Shown here: one piece after another, positions 1 to 8,540 of the stretch | Layout of the letters: every line of letters starts with the position of its first letter | Position numbering within the stretch: position 1 is the stretch's first letter | Origin: Bacteroidales bacterium | GTDB lineage: Bacteria > Bacteroidota > Bacteroidia > Bacteroidales > Muribaculaceae | Length of the DNA: 64,000 bases | Direction: 5' to 3' | Assembly: GCA_004557825.1 (NCBI GenBank) | Contig: SFFL01000001.1 | Span: 62,001-126,000 of the forward strand | The notes under the pieces: generated by a model | What the model was told of the DNA's origin: nothing | Database searches by the model: none | Seen by the model: the letters and a program-made list of their open reading frames with translations, nothing else | Translations under genes and position numbers: made by a program

Positions 1-330
1 CAGCCCCATCATCCCGCACACGATTATCAGCGCCGTCACCACTGCCGAACCGCCCGTATTGACCAGCTTTTTAAAGGAAAATTCCAATCCGAGCGAAAAC
101 AGAAGCACAATGATTCCTATCTGCGCCCAGAATTCGATATTCATTTCGGTAGTGACAGATGGCAGCGGCTTGAAATTAGGGCTGGCCAGGAATCCGGCTA
201 CGATATAACCCAATACCACCGGTTGCTTGATCCATTTAAACAGGAGAGTGACCACCGCGCCCAGAAGCAGAATGAAGGCCAGGTCGGTAATCAGGCTATC
301 GAAATTCGGTGTGGCTGACAGAAGAAGCAT
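1..330 (-). CDS. Kef-type cation:proton antiporter (CPA2 family), N-terminal part only
   Basis: The first 110 codons are present and the gene runs off the left edge of the window. The start is the ATG at 328-330. The peptide has hydrophobic segments with the pattern of CPA2 monovalent cation:proton antiporters: a first helix around residues 15-25, a KQPVVLGYIVAG stretch (residues 34-45), and an LFSLGLEFS stretch near residue 83 that is typical of KefB/KefC-like and GerN-like transporters. The family exchanges K+ or Na+ for H+ across the inner membrane. The usual C-terminal TrkA-N domains cannot be assessed because the gene is cut. It lies downstream of, and in the same direction as, the glycosyltransferase gene, with a 123-nt gap in which I see no clear terminator. 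Confidence 0.85.
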   Translation of the reverse strand, partial: MLLLSATPNFDSLITDLAFILLLGAVVTLLFKWIKQPVVLGYIVAGFLASPNFKPLPSVTTEMNIEFWAQIGIIVLLFSLGLEFSFKKLVNTGGSAVVTALIIVCGMMGL

Positions 331-453
331 AGGGGAGCTAAAGAATTAGCAATGAGTAATGAGCAGTGAGGGGATGAGGAGGAGAATATAACTTAAACAG
401 CTATTATTTAGAGCAGGTTCGTAAATCGATGGCAATCTTATTCAAGATTTGAT

Positions 454-1452
454 TCATTTAATATCTGAGAAGGCACGCTTTCCTTTGAGGTAATATTCCA
501 CCAGAATGTTGGGGCGCCGAGGTTGTCGCAACAGGTTGACCTGCGGATGGCTGGTGTAAGCGCGACGCATCTTGCGGAAATCACGATGTGCCCGGAGAAT
601 AGCCCCGGCGTTGGCGAAATCGAATGTTGCTGCAAACTTCGCCCAGGCGAGCGTGTCGAGCATCCGCCGACGCATCAGAGCGCCGCGGAGGTCTGAAGCA
701 GGCAGATTCTTATGCAGAAGCAACAGATTATTGCGGAAATTCAGATAAGTTTTGCGCGGATTTTCAGCCGGCAGCGAGCCACCGCCAAGATGATACACCT
801 TGCTTGCCGGTACGCACCATAGTTTGTAACCCATCAGCTGCAACCGCCAGCAAAGGTCAATCTCCTCCATATGGGCGAAGAAGTCCACATCCAGTCCACC
901 GGCCTCCAAGTAGAGTGCTGTGCGCACCATCAGCGCGGCGCCGGTAGCCCAGAATACCTCCACCGGTCCGTCGTACTGGCCGAGGTCGGTTTCAACCGTG
1001 GCAAACAGTCGCCCGCGGCAATAGGGATAACCATTGCGGTCGATGAATCCGCCGGAGGCTCCGGCATATTCAAATTTCGCTTTATCGCGATAGCTCAGGA
1101 TTTTAGGCTGACAGGCTGCGCACTCGGAGTGTGCCTCCATAAAGTCATAAAGCGGCCGGAGCCAACCACCCTCGACCGCCACATCGGAATTGAGCAGCAG
1201 CGTATAGGTGTAACCGGTCTCGCGCAGTGCACGGTTATATCCCCCGGCAAACCCCAGATTTTCCTCAAACCGGAGCACCTTCACCGTAGGGAAGTCTGTT
1301 TCGAGCAACGAAAGCGACCCATCGGTACTTCCGTTGTCGGCAACAATCACGTCGGCGATATCCTCCGGCGTGTTTTCCACTACCGAGGGGAGAAATTCTC
1401 GAAGAAGTTTCTCGCCGTTCCAGTTGAGAATAATTACGGCTATCGGTTTCAT
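454..1452 (-). CDS. Family 2 glycosyltransferase
   Basis: A 332-residue GT-A fold enzyme of the WbbL/rhamnosyltransferase-like GT2 group. It transfers a sugar from a nucleotide donor to a cell-surface glycan acceptor at the cytoplasmic face of the membrane. The opening strand IILNWNG (residues 8-14), the VADNGSTDGS segment (37-46) and the metal-binding NSD at residues 88-90 are all visible. A GDLDVDFFAHMEEIDL-like segment in the middle matches the 'FF..EE.D.C.R' acceptor-side motif of this family. There are no obvious transmembrane helices. It is 51 nt downstream of a lipid A-type acyltransferase gene on the same strand, which points to a role in envelope glycan or lipid assembly. Donor and acceptor cannot be told from sequence. 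Confidence 0.88.
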   Translation of the reverse strand: MKPIAVIILNWNGEKLLREFLPSVVENTPEDIADVIVADNGSTDGSLSLLETDFPTVKVLRFEENLGFAGGYNRALRETGYTYTLLLNSDVAVEGGWLRPLYDFMEAHSECAACQPKILSYRDKAKFEYAGASGGFIDRNGYPYCRGRLFATVETDLGQYDGPVEVFWATGAALMVRTALYLEAGGLDVDFFAHMEEIDLCWRLQLMGYKLWCVPASKVYHLGGGSLPAENPRKTYLNFRNNLLLLHKNLPASDLRGALMRRRMLDTLAWAKFAATFDFANAGAILRAHRDFRKMRRAYTSHPQVNLLRQPRRPNILVEYYLKGKRAFSDIK

Positions 1453-1503
1453 TTGGCAGATGGAGCAAATAGAAGGTGAATCAGGGAAAGACAGGTTCTA
1501 TAA

Positions 1504-2475
1504 TTATTGAGCGCCGGCGGCCGTGGCATCGGGATAACTTACCGGGATTTTCCAGCGCTTATGCGTCCATAGCCACAGCCCCGGGTCGAGGAGTATATTC
1601 TCCTCAAGCATCGACGCATACAAGTCGGTCAGCGGATAGTCCGATGCACCGTTTTTTACTGCTCCGGGGTCCGAGGCTCCAGCTTTTGCTGCACCGATTT
1701 CTGCCGGGATTTCCATTGGCACCACCTCGATATGATAATGCCCGCGCGAGGGCTTCGTTATCTTCCAGTACACCGGAAGTGCGTTCATACGGCGGCACAC
1801 GGTCTCGGTGCCCGTTATCATTGCGGTGGGATGGTTCAGGAATTTCACAACGTGGATAGGGTCGCCGTGGCTCGGTTTCTGGTCGCTCATAAACCCGGTG
1901 ACGGTGGGGATGCCGCGCTTCTGATAGCGCAGCAAATCGAGGAAGGAGCGCTTCTTCGGGAGCGAAACGGCTCCGAAACGCGACCTTATACGCAGCATCA
2001 GCGCATCGAACCATTCATTGCGCAGCGGACGGTAAATCTGGCAGAACTCCACCCCTTCGTGAGGGGTGAAGCGGCTCCAAAGCGTAATCGACGGCGCCCA
2101 TTCCCAGTTGCCAAGATGTGCGAAATAGCACACGACCGGACGTCCGGCGGCCATTGCCTCGTCCACAATTTCCACGCCGGAGAAAGTCATACGGCGCTTC
2201 ATCTGAGCATCGGAGATATGCAGCAGTTTGATGGTTTCCACGATGGAATCGGAGAAATTTCGGTAGAACCGTTTGCGTATGATTTTCAGCTCTTTATCCG
2301 ACATTTCAGGAAATGATTCGGCGAGATTTTTCTCAATCACTTTCCTGCGATAGCCGCTCACATTGTTGAGGATGAAATACATCACATCGGAAATGCCATA
2401 CAGCACCCATAAAGGCAGACGGGCTATGGCATTCACAGCCCATCCGAGAGGACGATATTTAGTTTCCGTTTTCAA
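1504..2475 (-). CDS. Lysophospholipid / lipid A acyltransferase family protein (LpxL/HtrB-like)
   Basis: A 323-residue membrane-associated acyltransferase. It has an N-terminal hydrophobic anchor (about residues 19-38) and the catalytic H-X4-E motif, H120 to E125, in the context AHLGNWE. The C-terminal LWLWTHKRW segment is also typical of LpxL/HtrB. The family adds a secondary acyl chain to lipid A precursors from acyl-ACP. Length matches the family (about 300-330). A short, alanine-rich, low-complexity insert (around residues 255-270) contains two copies of a GASD-type peptide. It sits between mtaB (65 nt upstream) and a glycosyltransferase (51 nt downstream), all minus strand. Whether it acylates lipid A or another lysolipid is not settled by sequence. 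Confidence 0.87.
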   Translation of the reverse strand: MKTETKYRPLGWAVNAIARLPLWVLYGISDVMYFILNNVSGYRRKVIEKNLAESFPEMSDKELKIIRKRFYRNFSDSIVETIKLLHISDAQMKRRMTFSGVEIVDEAMAAGRPVVCYFAHLGNWEWAPSITLWSRFTPHEGVEFCQIYRPLRNEWFDALMLRIRSRFGAVSLPKKRSFLDLLRYQKRGIPTVTGFMSDQKPSHGDPIHVVKFLNHPTAMITGTETVCRRMNALPVYWKITKPSRGHYHIEVVPMEIPAEIGAAKAGASDPGAVKNGASDYPLTDLYASMLEENILLDPGLWLWTHKRWKIPVSYPDATAAGAQ

Positions 2476-2540
2476 TTCGTGCAGGTTATCAGTTGGTTGT
2501 CGTTATCGGGAATCAGTTGGTTGTTATGCCGTTCTGCGGC

Positions 2541-3878
2541 TTATCCATTGTTGACCAGAGTGCCGCCGAGCACCACTTCATTGGCCTCGGTTGAGACTAT
2601 TCGGTCGAGCCGCACATTAGCTATACAGTTGTCGAGGCTGGCAGGTGCGTCGGCCACTTTCACTCTCAGATAATTGTCGGTGAACCCGGCCATAGGTTGC
2701 CCCGGCCGCGAATGTTCGAGCAACACCGGGCGCACAGTGCCAAGATAGCGGCGGGCAAACGTCTCAAATTTTTCATCGGAGAGGCGGGTCATCCGCTCCA
2801 TCCGGCGATGCTTTTCCTGCGGGTCAACCACATAGGGAATCTCCAGCGCGCGGGTGCCGGGCCGTTCGGAGTACGGGAATATATGCAGACGGGTGATGGG
2901 GAGCGACTGCACGAAGCGCACCGATTCCTCGAAAAGCTCATCGGTTTCGCCGCGAGCGCCCACTATCAGGTCTACGCCGATAAAGGCATCGGGCATAAGC
3001 TCCACAATCCGCTCTATCTTCCTGCGGAACAGCGCTGTATCGTAGCGGCGGCGCATAAGCCGGAGCACTTCGTCGCTGCCGCATTGCAGCGGTATATGGA
3101 AATGGGGCATAAACGCCCGCGATTTTGCGCAGAATTCTATCGACTCATCAGTGAGCAAGTCAGGCTCGATGGAGGAGATGCGATAGCGGTCGATTCCCTC
3201 CACAGCGTCGAGCGCACGGATAAGGTCGAGGAATGTTTCGCGGGGAGCACCTTCGGGCGCATCGGGCTGACGGCGGCCGAAGTCGCCGATATTCACACCG
3301 GTAATCACCACTTCCCTACCCCCTTCGTCGGCCACGCGGCGCACTTGCTCCACGAGCTGCGCCACGGTGCCCGAGCGGCTGCGGCCTCGGGCGGCCGGAA
3401 TGGTGCAATAGGTGCACCAGCAGTCGCAACCATCCTGAACTTTAAGGAAATAGCGGGTACGGTCGCCGCGCGAACAAGATGGAGAAAATGAACGAATATC
3501 GCGCGCCGGGATGACGCTGCACTCCTTGCGGCGGTCATCGAGGAATCGCGCCACAAAGCTGTCGATCTCCCCTTTCCGGTCGTTGCCAATCACCAAAGCC
3601 ACACCGGGCAGAGCTGCCACCTCCGCGCTTTTGAGCTGGGCATAGCAGCCGGTGACAACGATGGAAGCCTCGGGGTACCGGCGGTTGTAGCTCCGGATGG
3701 TCTGCCGGCATTTCTTGTCGGCAAGTTCGGTCACGGAGCAGGTGTTCACGAAAATCAAGTCGGGCACCTCCCCTTTTTCAGCACGACGGATGCCCATATC
3801 AGCCATACGCCGGGCCACCGAGGAGGTCTCGGCAAAGTTGAGTTTGCAGCCGAAAGTATGGTAAAGCGCTGTGGGCAT
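2541..3878 (-). CDS. mtaB: tRNA (N6-L-threonylcarbamoyladenosine(37)-C2)-methylthiotransferase MtaB
   Basis: A radical-SAM methylthiotransferase that converts t6A37 to ms2t6A37 in ANN-decoding tRNAs. The N-terminal UPF0004 domain has its three cluster cysteines (TFGCKLN, NTCSVTE, TGCYAQ). The radical-SAM CX3CX2C motif appears as CDCWCTYC, followed by IPAARGR. A C-terminal TRAM-like RNA-binding segment is present near the end. I chose the ATG at 3876-3878, giving 445 residues, because the conserved family start (MPTALYHTFGCKLN) begins there; the open frame extends 19 codons further upstream but that part is serine-rich and not family-like. It is downstream of serB by about 70 nt, same strand. 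Confidence 0.95.
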   Translation of the reverse strand: MPTALYHTFGCKLNFAETSSVARRMADMGIRRAEKGEVPDLIFVNTCSVTELADKKCRQTIRSYNRRYPEASIVVTGCYAQLKSAEVAALPGVALVIGNDRKGEIDSFVARFLDDRRKECSVIPARDIRSFSPSCSRGDRTRYFLKVQDGCDCWCTYCTIPAARGRSRSGTVAQLVEQVRRVADEGGREVVITGVNIGDFGRRQPDAPEGAPRETFLDLIRALDAVEGIDRYRISSIEPDLLTDESIEFCAKSRAFMPHFHIPLQCGSDEVLRLMRRRYDTALFRRKIERIVELMPDAFIGVDLIVGARGETDELFEESVRFVQSLPITRLHIFPYSERPGTRALEIPYVVDPQEKHRRMERMTRLSDEKFETFARRYLGTVRPVLLEHSRPGQPMAGFTDNYLRVKVADAPASLDNCIANVRLDRIVSTEANEVVLGGTLVNNG

Positions 3879-3951
3879 TGCTGATACTGAAATGGAAATG
3901 CTTGTAGAGGAGAATGGGAGATGCGTGGAAGGCAATCAAGCCGACAGATTA

Positions 3952-5193
3952 TTATTTGCCGGCGTCGGTGATGAAGGAATCCTTGAAGCCCAGGAAATAT
4001 AGCACGCCGTCGATGCCGATGGTAGAAATCGACTGGCCGGCAGTGGCCTTCACTTTCGGTTTTGCGTGGAAGGCGATACCCAGACCGGCGGCCGAGAGCA
4101 TCGGCAGATCGTTGGCACCGTCGCCCACGGCGATAGTCTGCGCTATGTTCACATTCTCTACCTGCGCAATAAGCCGCAGGAGTTCGGCCTTGCGACGACC
4201 GTCTACCACATCGCCCACATAGCGGCCGGTGAGTTTGCCGTCGGCCACCTCAAGTTCGTTGGCATAAACATAGTCGAAACCAAACTTCCGGCGCAGATAT
4301 TCGCCGAAATAGGTGAATCCGCCGGAGAGAATGGCCGTCTTGAATCCGGCGCGCTTGAGCACCTCCATCATACGTCCAACGCCCTCAGTGATAGGCAGAT
4401 GCTCGGCGATATCCTCCATCACCGAAGCATCGAGCCCTTTGAGCAGACCCACACGACGGGTAAAACTCTCGCGGAAGTCGATTTCGCCGCGCATTGCTTC
4501 TTCGGTGATTTTGCGCACCTGATCGCCCACACCGGCGCGTTCGGCCAACTGGTCGATGCACTCGGTCTGAATCAGTGTGGAATCCATATCGAAGCATATC
4601 AGGCGGCGGCAGCGGCGGTACATTGTGTCTTCCTGAAGGGAGATATCGAAGCCTTCACGAGAGGAGATTTCCACGAATCCGCGCTGCATTTCGTCGCGGT
4701 CGACCGGAGTGCCGCGCACCGAAAACTCGATGCAGGCTTTCGCCGCCGGGAGTGTCCCCTCGCTTAGAGGCTGACGGCCCGTAAGACGCTGGATGGCATC
4801 AATGTTAAGCCCTTGCTTTACAATCACTTCCGAAACCAGAGCTATGTGCCGCGCAGTGAGCTGACGCCCCAGAATGGTGATAATCCAGCGGTTCTTGCCC
4901 TGACGGCTCACCCACTGCTCATACTCCTCGATGGAGATAGGTGTGAACCTGATTTTCACACCCATATCGTAGGCTTTGAAAAGCAGGTCCTTCATAATCT
5001 CGCCCGACATATCGGGGGTGGTGCGGAAAAGTATGCCCAGCGAAAGAGTGTGATGGATGTCGGCCTGACCGATATCGAGAATCATTGCATTATAGTGCGC
5101 AAGAATCGAAGTCAGCGCAGCCGTCACACCGGGTTTATCCTGCCCGGATATATTAATGAGAATCAGCTCTATATCGTGGTGATTGGTGCTCAT
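3952..5193 (-). CDS. serB: Phosphoserine phosphatase SerB with N-terminal ACT domains
   Basis: A 413-residue HAD-superfamily enzyme for the last step of serine synthesis, O-phosphoserine to serine. Two ACT-like regulatory regions come first (residues about 8-80, with GQDKPGVTAALTSIL, and 100-180). The HAD domain has motif I FDMDST with nucleophile D202 and acid D204, motif II in LSGGF, a lysine in the KPKVKA segment and motif III GDGANDLPML. The long ACT-containing form is usual in Bacteroidales. It is separated by only 13 nt from the lytic transglycosylase gene upstream, so it is probably co-transcribed with envelope genes and not with serA-serC, which lie about 18 kb away at 22142-24148. 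Confidence 0.95.
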   Translation of the reverse strand: MSTNHHDIELILINISGQDKPGVTAALTSILAHYNAMILDIGQADIHHTLSLGILFRTTPDMSGEIMKDLLFKAYDMGVKIRFTPISIEEYEQWVSRQGKNRWIITILGRQLTARHIALVSEVIVKQGLNIDAIQRLTGRQPLSEGTLPAAKACIEFSVRGTPVDRDEMQRGFVEISSREGFDISLQEDTMYRRCRRLICFDMDSTLIQTECIDQLAERAGVGDQVRKITEEAMRGEIDFRESFTRRVGLLKGLDASVMEDIAEHLPITEGVGRMMEVLKRAGFKTAILSGGFTYFGEYLRRKFGFDYVYANELEVADGKLTGRYVGDVVDGRRKAELLRLIAQVENVNIAQTIAVGDGANDLPMLSAAGLGIAFHAKPKVKATAGQSISTIGIDGVLYFLGFKDSFITDAGK

Positions 5194-5206
5194 TTGCCTG
5201 TAATAC

Positions 5207-7078
5207 TTACTTCACACGGATTTTCTGCCCGGGCTGAATCACAGGATTGTTGCCCGAAAGATTGTTGAGGCGCTTAAGCTCCTTAACCGTTGTGCCGTTC
5301 TTACGGGCGATGCGGTCGAGCGAATCGCCAGATTTGGCAGTAACCGTGCGTGTTTTATCTGTTTTCTTTTTGTTCTTTTTATTCTTTGCGGAAGATTTGT
5401 TGCTCTTGGCGGAGTCCTTTTTGGCCGAAGCGGTAGACTTGGCAGGGGCAGCCTCACGCTGTATCGGCTCGGCGCTCTCGGTAGATTCGGCAGCGCTCTC
5501 GGCCGCCTCGGAAGCACGAGAAGCCTGCGCGGAATTATGCGCTGTAGAGGTTTCTGCAGCCTGCGCGCTCTCCTGAGCAGCGGGCGTTGCAGCGCTGTCG
5601 GCCGGAGTGGTCTGTTTTACAAGCAGATTGTCGCCCTCGGCCGGAGGAGTAGCCACCGGTTTGCCCTTATATGTGCGCTCCTTGGTGATAACCTTGAGCG
5701 TGCGGCCGCGACGGGCTTTCGAGATGTTGCCGTTGGCCTGCTTCAGGCTCCATACCGACACTCCGTAATGACGTGCGATTGACGAGAGTGTCTCGCCGCG
5801 GCGCACCTTATGATAAACCGTCTTTTCGGTGGTGACATATCCATCGGCATCCACGGCAGCAGAATCAGCAGCAGCCGTGGTGGCAGCCGCTCCGGCGGTC
5901 TCGGCCGCTAATTCCGAAGGCTCAACGGTGAGCCTGCGGGCATACTGGTCGGCATTGTTGGCCGCGATGGCTTCCTCGCTCATAATGTAGGAATACACCT
6001 GATTGGCCGGCAGCACAAGCGAATAGGGCCGGATGTCGCCGGGGATGCAATCCTGACGATACTGAGGATTCAGAATCCGCAACTCCTCCACAGGCACTCC
6101 GAGCACCTCGGCAATCTGCGGGAAATAGATGCGGCGGCTCACAGTCACCGAATCGGTGAGAATCGGCTTCTTGGCAAGCGCCGGCGATATGTTGTGCTGC
6201 TTGTAATAGTTCATTACATAGGTGGCGGCGATGAACCCCGGCATATATCCGCGCGTCTGCTTGGGCAGATAAGGATAAATGGCCCAGAAATCCTTTACGG
6301 CTGCATTTTTGGCGGCAGCAGAGGTTCCGGCAGCCTGTGCAGTGTTCTTTGCAGCGCCGACAGTACCACCTGCACGGCGGATAGCCTTGTTAATGTTGCC
6401 CGGACCGCAATTGTAGGCGGCGATGGTGAGCGACCAGTCGCCATAAATATCGTAGAGCTGACGGAGCAGTTTGGCAGCCACAGCCGATGAAGCCACCGGG
6501 TCGCGGCGCTCATCCACCAGGGTATTCACCTCCATACCGAATCCGCGGGCCGTTGGGAGCATCAGCTGCCAGAGGCCGGTGGCGCCCGACCGCGACACGG
6601 CGTCGGGATTCAGCGCCGACTCTATGATTGGGAGATATTTCAGTTCGAGGGGGAGATTCTCGCGCTCAAGCGCCTGCTCGAAAATGGGCATATAATAGAG
6701 GCTCATTCCCAGCATATTCTCCACCAACGACCGGTTTCGCTTTGTGTAAGCGTCGATATATCCGCGCACTATCGAATTGTAGGGCAGTTCGATGGTGGTG
6801 GGTATAGCCGCCAGACGGTTGATAATCTCCTGATCTGTGACCTCAGCGTCGGGCTTGCGGTCGACATCGGCATCAAGAGCGGTGTAATTGACTATATACC
6901 AGTTCTCCATCATCTTCTGCACATCGGTCTCGAAGCTTTCCGGGAGCACCACGGTGGAGTCGCGGTCGTAGCTTGACAGGGATAGCACATTGGGGGCAGC
7001 ATCGGCAGCCACTGTGGCAGCGGCGGCGAAAAAGCCTGTGATGAATAACGATTGGAGTCGGGTGGATAGAATAGTCAT
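5207..7078 (-). CDS. Membrane-bound lytic murein transglycosylase (MltD-like) with two LysM domains
   Basis: A 623-residue periplasmic peptidoglycan lyase. It has a signal peptide (residues 1-27, ending ADAAP) and an SLT domain in which the catalytic glutamate is in PIIESALNP, followed by SGATGLWQLM and, further on, AYNCGPGN. A first LysM repeat (YHKVRRGETLSSIARHYGVS) and a C-terminal second LysM (VTAKSGDSLDRIARKNG) bind glycan strands. The stretch between the LysMs (about residues 480-570) is an Ala/Ser/Glu then Lys-rich low-complexity linker. In many Bacteroidota this gene follows parA-parB-DUF5683; here DUF5683 is directly upstream (9 nt) but no parAB is found before it. Cleaves MurNAc-GlcNAc bonds to the 1,6-anhydro product. 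Confidence 0.93.
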   Translation of the reverse strand: MTILSTRLQSLFITGFFAAAATVAADAAPNVLSLSSYDRDSTVVLPESFETDVQKMMENWYIVNYTALDADVDRKPDAEVTDQEIINRLAAIPTTIELPYNSIVRGYIDAYTKRNRSLVENMLGMSLYYMPIFEQALERENLPLELKYLPIIESALNPDAVSRSGATGLWQLMLPTARGFGMEVNTLVDERRDPVASSAVAAKLLRQLYDIYGDWSLTIAAYNCGPGNINKAIRRAGGTVGAAKNTAQAAGTSAAAKNAAVKDFWAIYPYLPKQTRGYMPGFIAATYVMNYYKQHNISPALAKKPILTDSVTVSRRIYFPQIAEVLGVPVEELRILNPQYRQDCIPGDIRPYSLVLPANQVYSYIMSEEAIAANNADQYARRLTVEPSELAAETAGAAATTAAADSAAVDADGYVTTEKTVYHKVRRGETLSSIARHYGVSVWSLKQANGNISKARRGRTLKVITKERTYKGKPVATPPAEGDNLLVKQTTPADSAATPAAQESAQAAETSTAHNSAQASRASEAAESAAESTESAEPIQREAAPAKSTASAKKDSAKSNKSSAKNKKNKKKTDKTRTVTAKSGDSLDRIARKNGTTVKELKRLNNLSGNNPVIQPGQKIRVK

Positions 7079-7087
7079 GGCGGTAAT

Positions 7088-7996
7088 TTAAAAATTCAAG
7101 GCCCAGGCCAGGCCAAGAGAGGGATAGCGTTGTCGGCCGTCCTGCATCAGAGCCGGCACGACATCCATTGAGAGTTTCGGGGTAATGTCGAAATGCGACA
7201 GCGAGGCGTCGACGTATGCGTCGACCATTGCAAGGAGATATACGCCCACCATCGAGATGATGCAGAGGTCGCGGTTGCGGCGGAAGAAGTTTTTGCGTGA
7301 GCGCATCAGGCTCGTGAGCCAGTTTTTGTCGATGCTCGACTCATCCACATTTGGCGCGAAGAAGTCCATATAGCTTTTCGACGATGGGTCGTTGTCGAGC
7401 AGGTCGGCATAAGCGCGCGAATAGTCGCGGAGCATCTGGTTGTTCCAGCTTGTGGCATAGCCAAGACCGAGATACCCGCCCACGATGATGGGCAGCTTCC
7501 AGTAGCGGCGATTGTAGATCTGCCCCAGACCGGGGAACAGAGCCGAGAGCCATACGGCGCGGTTGGGATCAGGGTTGAATTCCACCTCGGTAGGCACCCA
7601 TTCCTCTTCCGGAATATTGCCCAACTTGCTAATAATCTTTGCGTTGCGTTCTACGCGCGCAATAGAGTCGGCCTCCAAAGCCTCGCCGGCAGTGAGCACC
7701 CCGAGAGTGTCGACAGGTACAATGCTCAGCGAGTCGTTGACCAGGTCGATGGCATCTTCCACCACTTCAGTACGCCCGCCCACCGGTGCTCCCACCGGAA
7801 TAGAATCAGGCAGGGCAGCCTGCGCGGCGGCATTGGCTGTATGGCCGGCATGATGTCGCGGCACAGCCGTCTGGGCGCAGAGCGTCGGCGACAGCAACGG
7901 CAACAGCATAGCCATCAGTGCCACAACTATCCGCAGCGGTCTGTGCGCCGACAATATAGTGAGCAGATTTCGCTTTTTGGTTTCGCAATTGAACAT
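7088..7996 (-). CDS. DUF5683 domain-containing protein
   Basis: A 302-residue protein of unknown function. The conserved DUF5683 core is recognisable from NPDPNRAVWLSALFPGLGQ through YWKLPIIVGG, a pattern shared by small membrane proteins next to the MltD gene in Bacteroidota. An N-terminal signal sequence ends near LCAQ and there are at least two later hydrophobic segments (around the GGYLGLGYA and IISMVGVYLLAM stretches). I chose the ATG at 7994-7996 because a strong promoter (-7 element 8005-8012) lies immediately upstream; a longer frame would start inside that promoter. This leaves a predicted 5' leader of only a few nucleotides. It is 9 nt upstream of the transglycosylase gene and likely co-transcribed with it. 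Confidence 0.85.
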   Translation of the reverse strand: MFNCETKKRNLLTILSAHRPLRIVVALMAMLLPLLSPTLCAQTAVPRHHAGHTANAAAQAALPDSIPVGAPVGGRTEVVEDAIDLVNDSLSIVPVDTLGVLTAGEALEADSIARVERNAKIISKLGNIPEEEWVPTEVEFNPDPNRAVWLSALFPGLGQIYNRRYWKLPIIVGGYLGLGYATSWNNQMLRDYSRAYADLLDNDPSSKSYMDFFAPNVDESSIDKNWLTSLMRSRKNFFRRNRDLCIISMVGVYLLAMVDAYVDASLSHFDITPKLSMDVVPALMQDGRQRYPSLGLAWALNF

Positions 7997-8004
7997 ACCA
8001 AATG

Positions 8005-8035
8005 CAAAATTAGTCAACTTTGCCAACAATAGCAA
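8005..8035 (-). promoter_or_regulatory. Bacteroidota promoter for DUF5683 / transglycosylase operon
   Basis: On the minus strand, TTG (8033-8035) is followed by 20 nt and then TAATTTTG (8005-8012), a full match to the -33 TTG / -7 TAnnTTTG consensus. The predicted start point falls near 8000, about 4 nt before the chosen ATG. Confidence 0.7.
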
Positions 8036-8086
8036 ATTTAGCCGCCACGGCCTTTCCCCGGATAATGATTTTTTAACGTTTCCCTC

Positions 8087-8458
8087 TCATTCCACCGGAC
8101 GGTCAACCGGACTTTTCCCCGGCGCAAACCCCTTGCCGGAAGAACGTTGCCTCCTTGTAGCCCCCTTTTTACCACTTTTGCGCGATGCTTCCGCACGCGA
8201 TGCTCCCTCACGTGATGCACCTTCACGCGATGCTTCCTCACAAGCCGACGTGCGATGCGCATTCCTGAGACTGTCGGACTTCGCGGCATCTGTAGCGGCG
8301 CTGACCATCTCGATAGAATCTACTGCCCGACGGTCATCCCCCTCGGATGCTTCGCCACGGCCACCACCTTTTGTGAAATATGCGAAAACCACTACCAGCG
8401 CCATAAGCCCCAGCAGCATCAGGGTGCCCCGGATTTCGCTATGTGTCATTTTCTGCAT
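8087..8458 (-). CDS. Small membrane protein with charged repeat tail, unknown function
   Basis: A 123-residue protein I do not recognise. It has a short N-terminal cytoplasmic stretch, one transmembrane helix (about residues 11-27) and then a hydrophilic tail. The tail carries a tandem 5-residue repeat of the SREGA type (about residues 76-95), encoded by an imperfect 15-nt DNA repeat at about 8180-8245, and ends in a Lys/Arg-rich segment. The opening (HSEIRG then a hydrophobic run) vaguely resembles the membrane anchor of Bacteroidota helix-hairpin-helix (ComEA-like) proteins, but no HhH domain follows, so this could be a degraded relative. It is 82 nt downstream of the DUF4421 gene, same strand. 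Confidence 0.55.
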   Translation of the reverse strand: MQKMTHSEIRGTLMLLGLMALVVVFAYFTKGGGRGEASEGDDRRAVDSIEMVSAATDAAKSDSLRNAHRTSACEEASREGASREGASRAEASRKSGKKGATRRQRSSGKGFAPGKSPVDRPVE

Positions 8459-8540
8459 ATCGTCTCTTTACATAATTTTCGGCATTCCCGGCAATCAGTT
8501 TCGGCATTCCCGGCCAGAGGCATTTTGGCATTCTCCGTGC

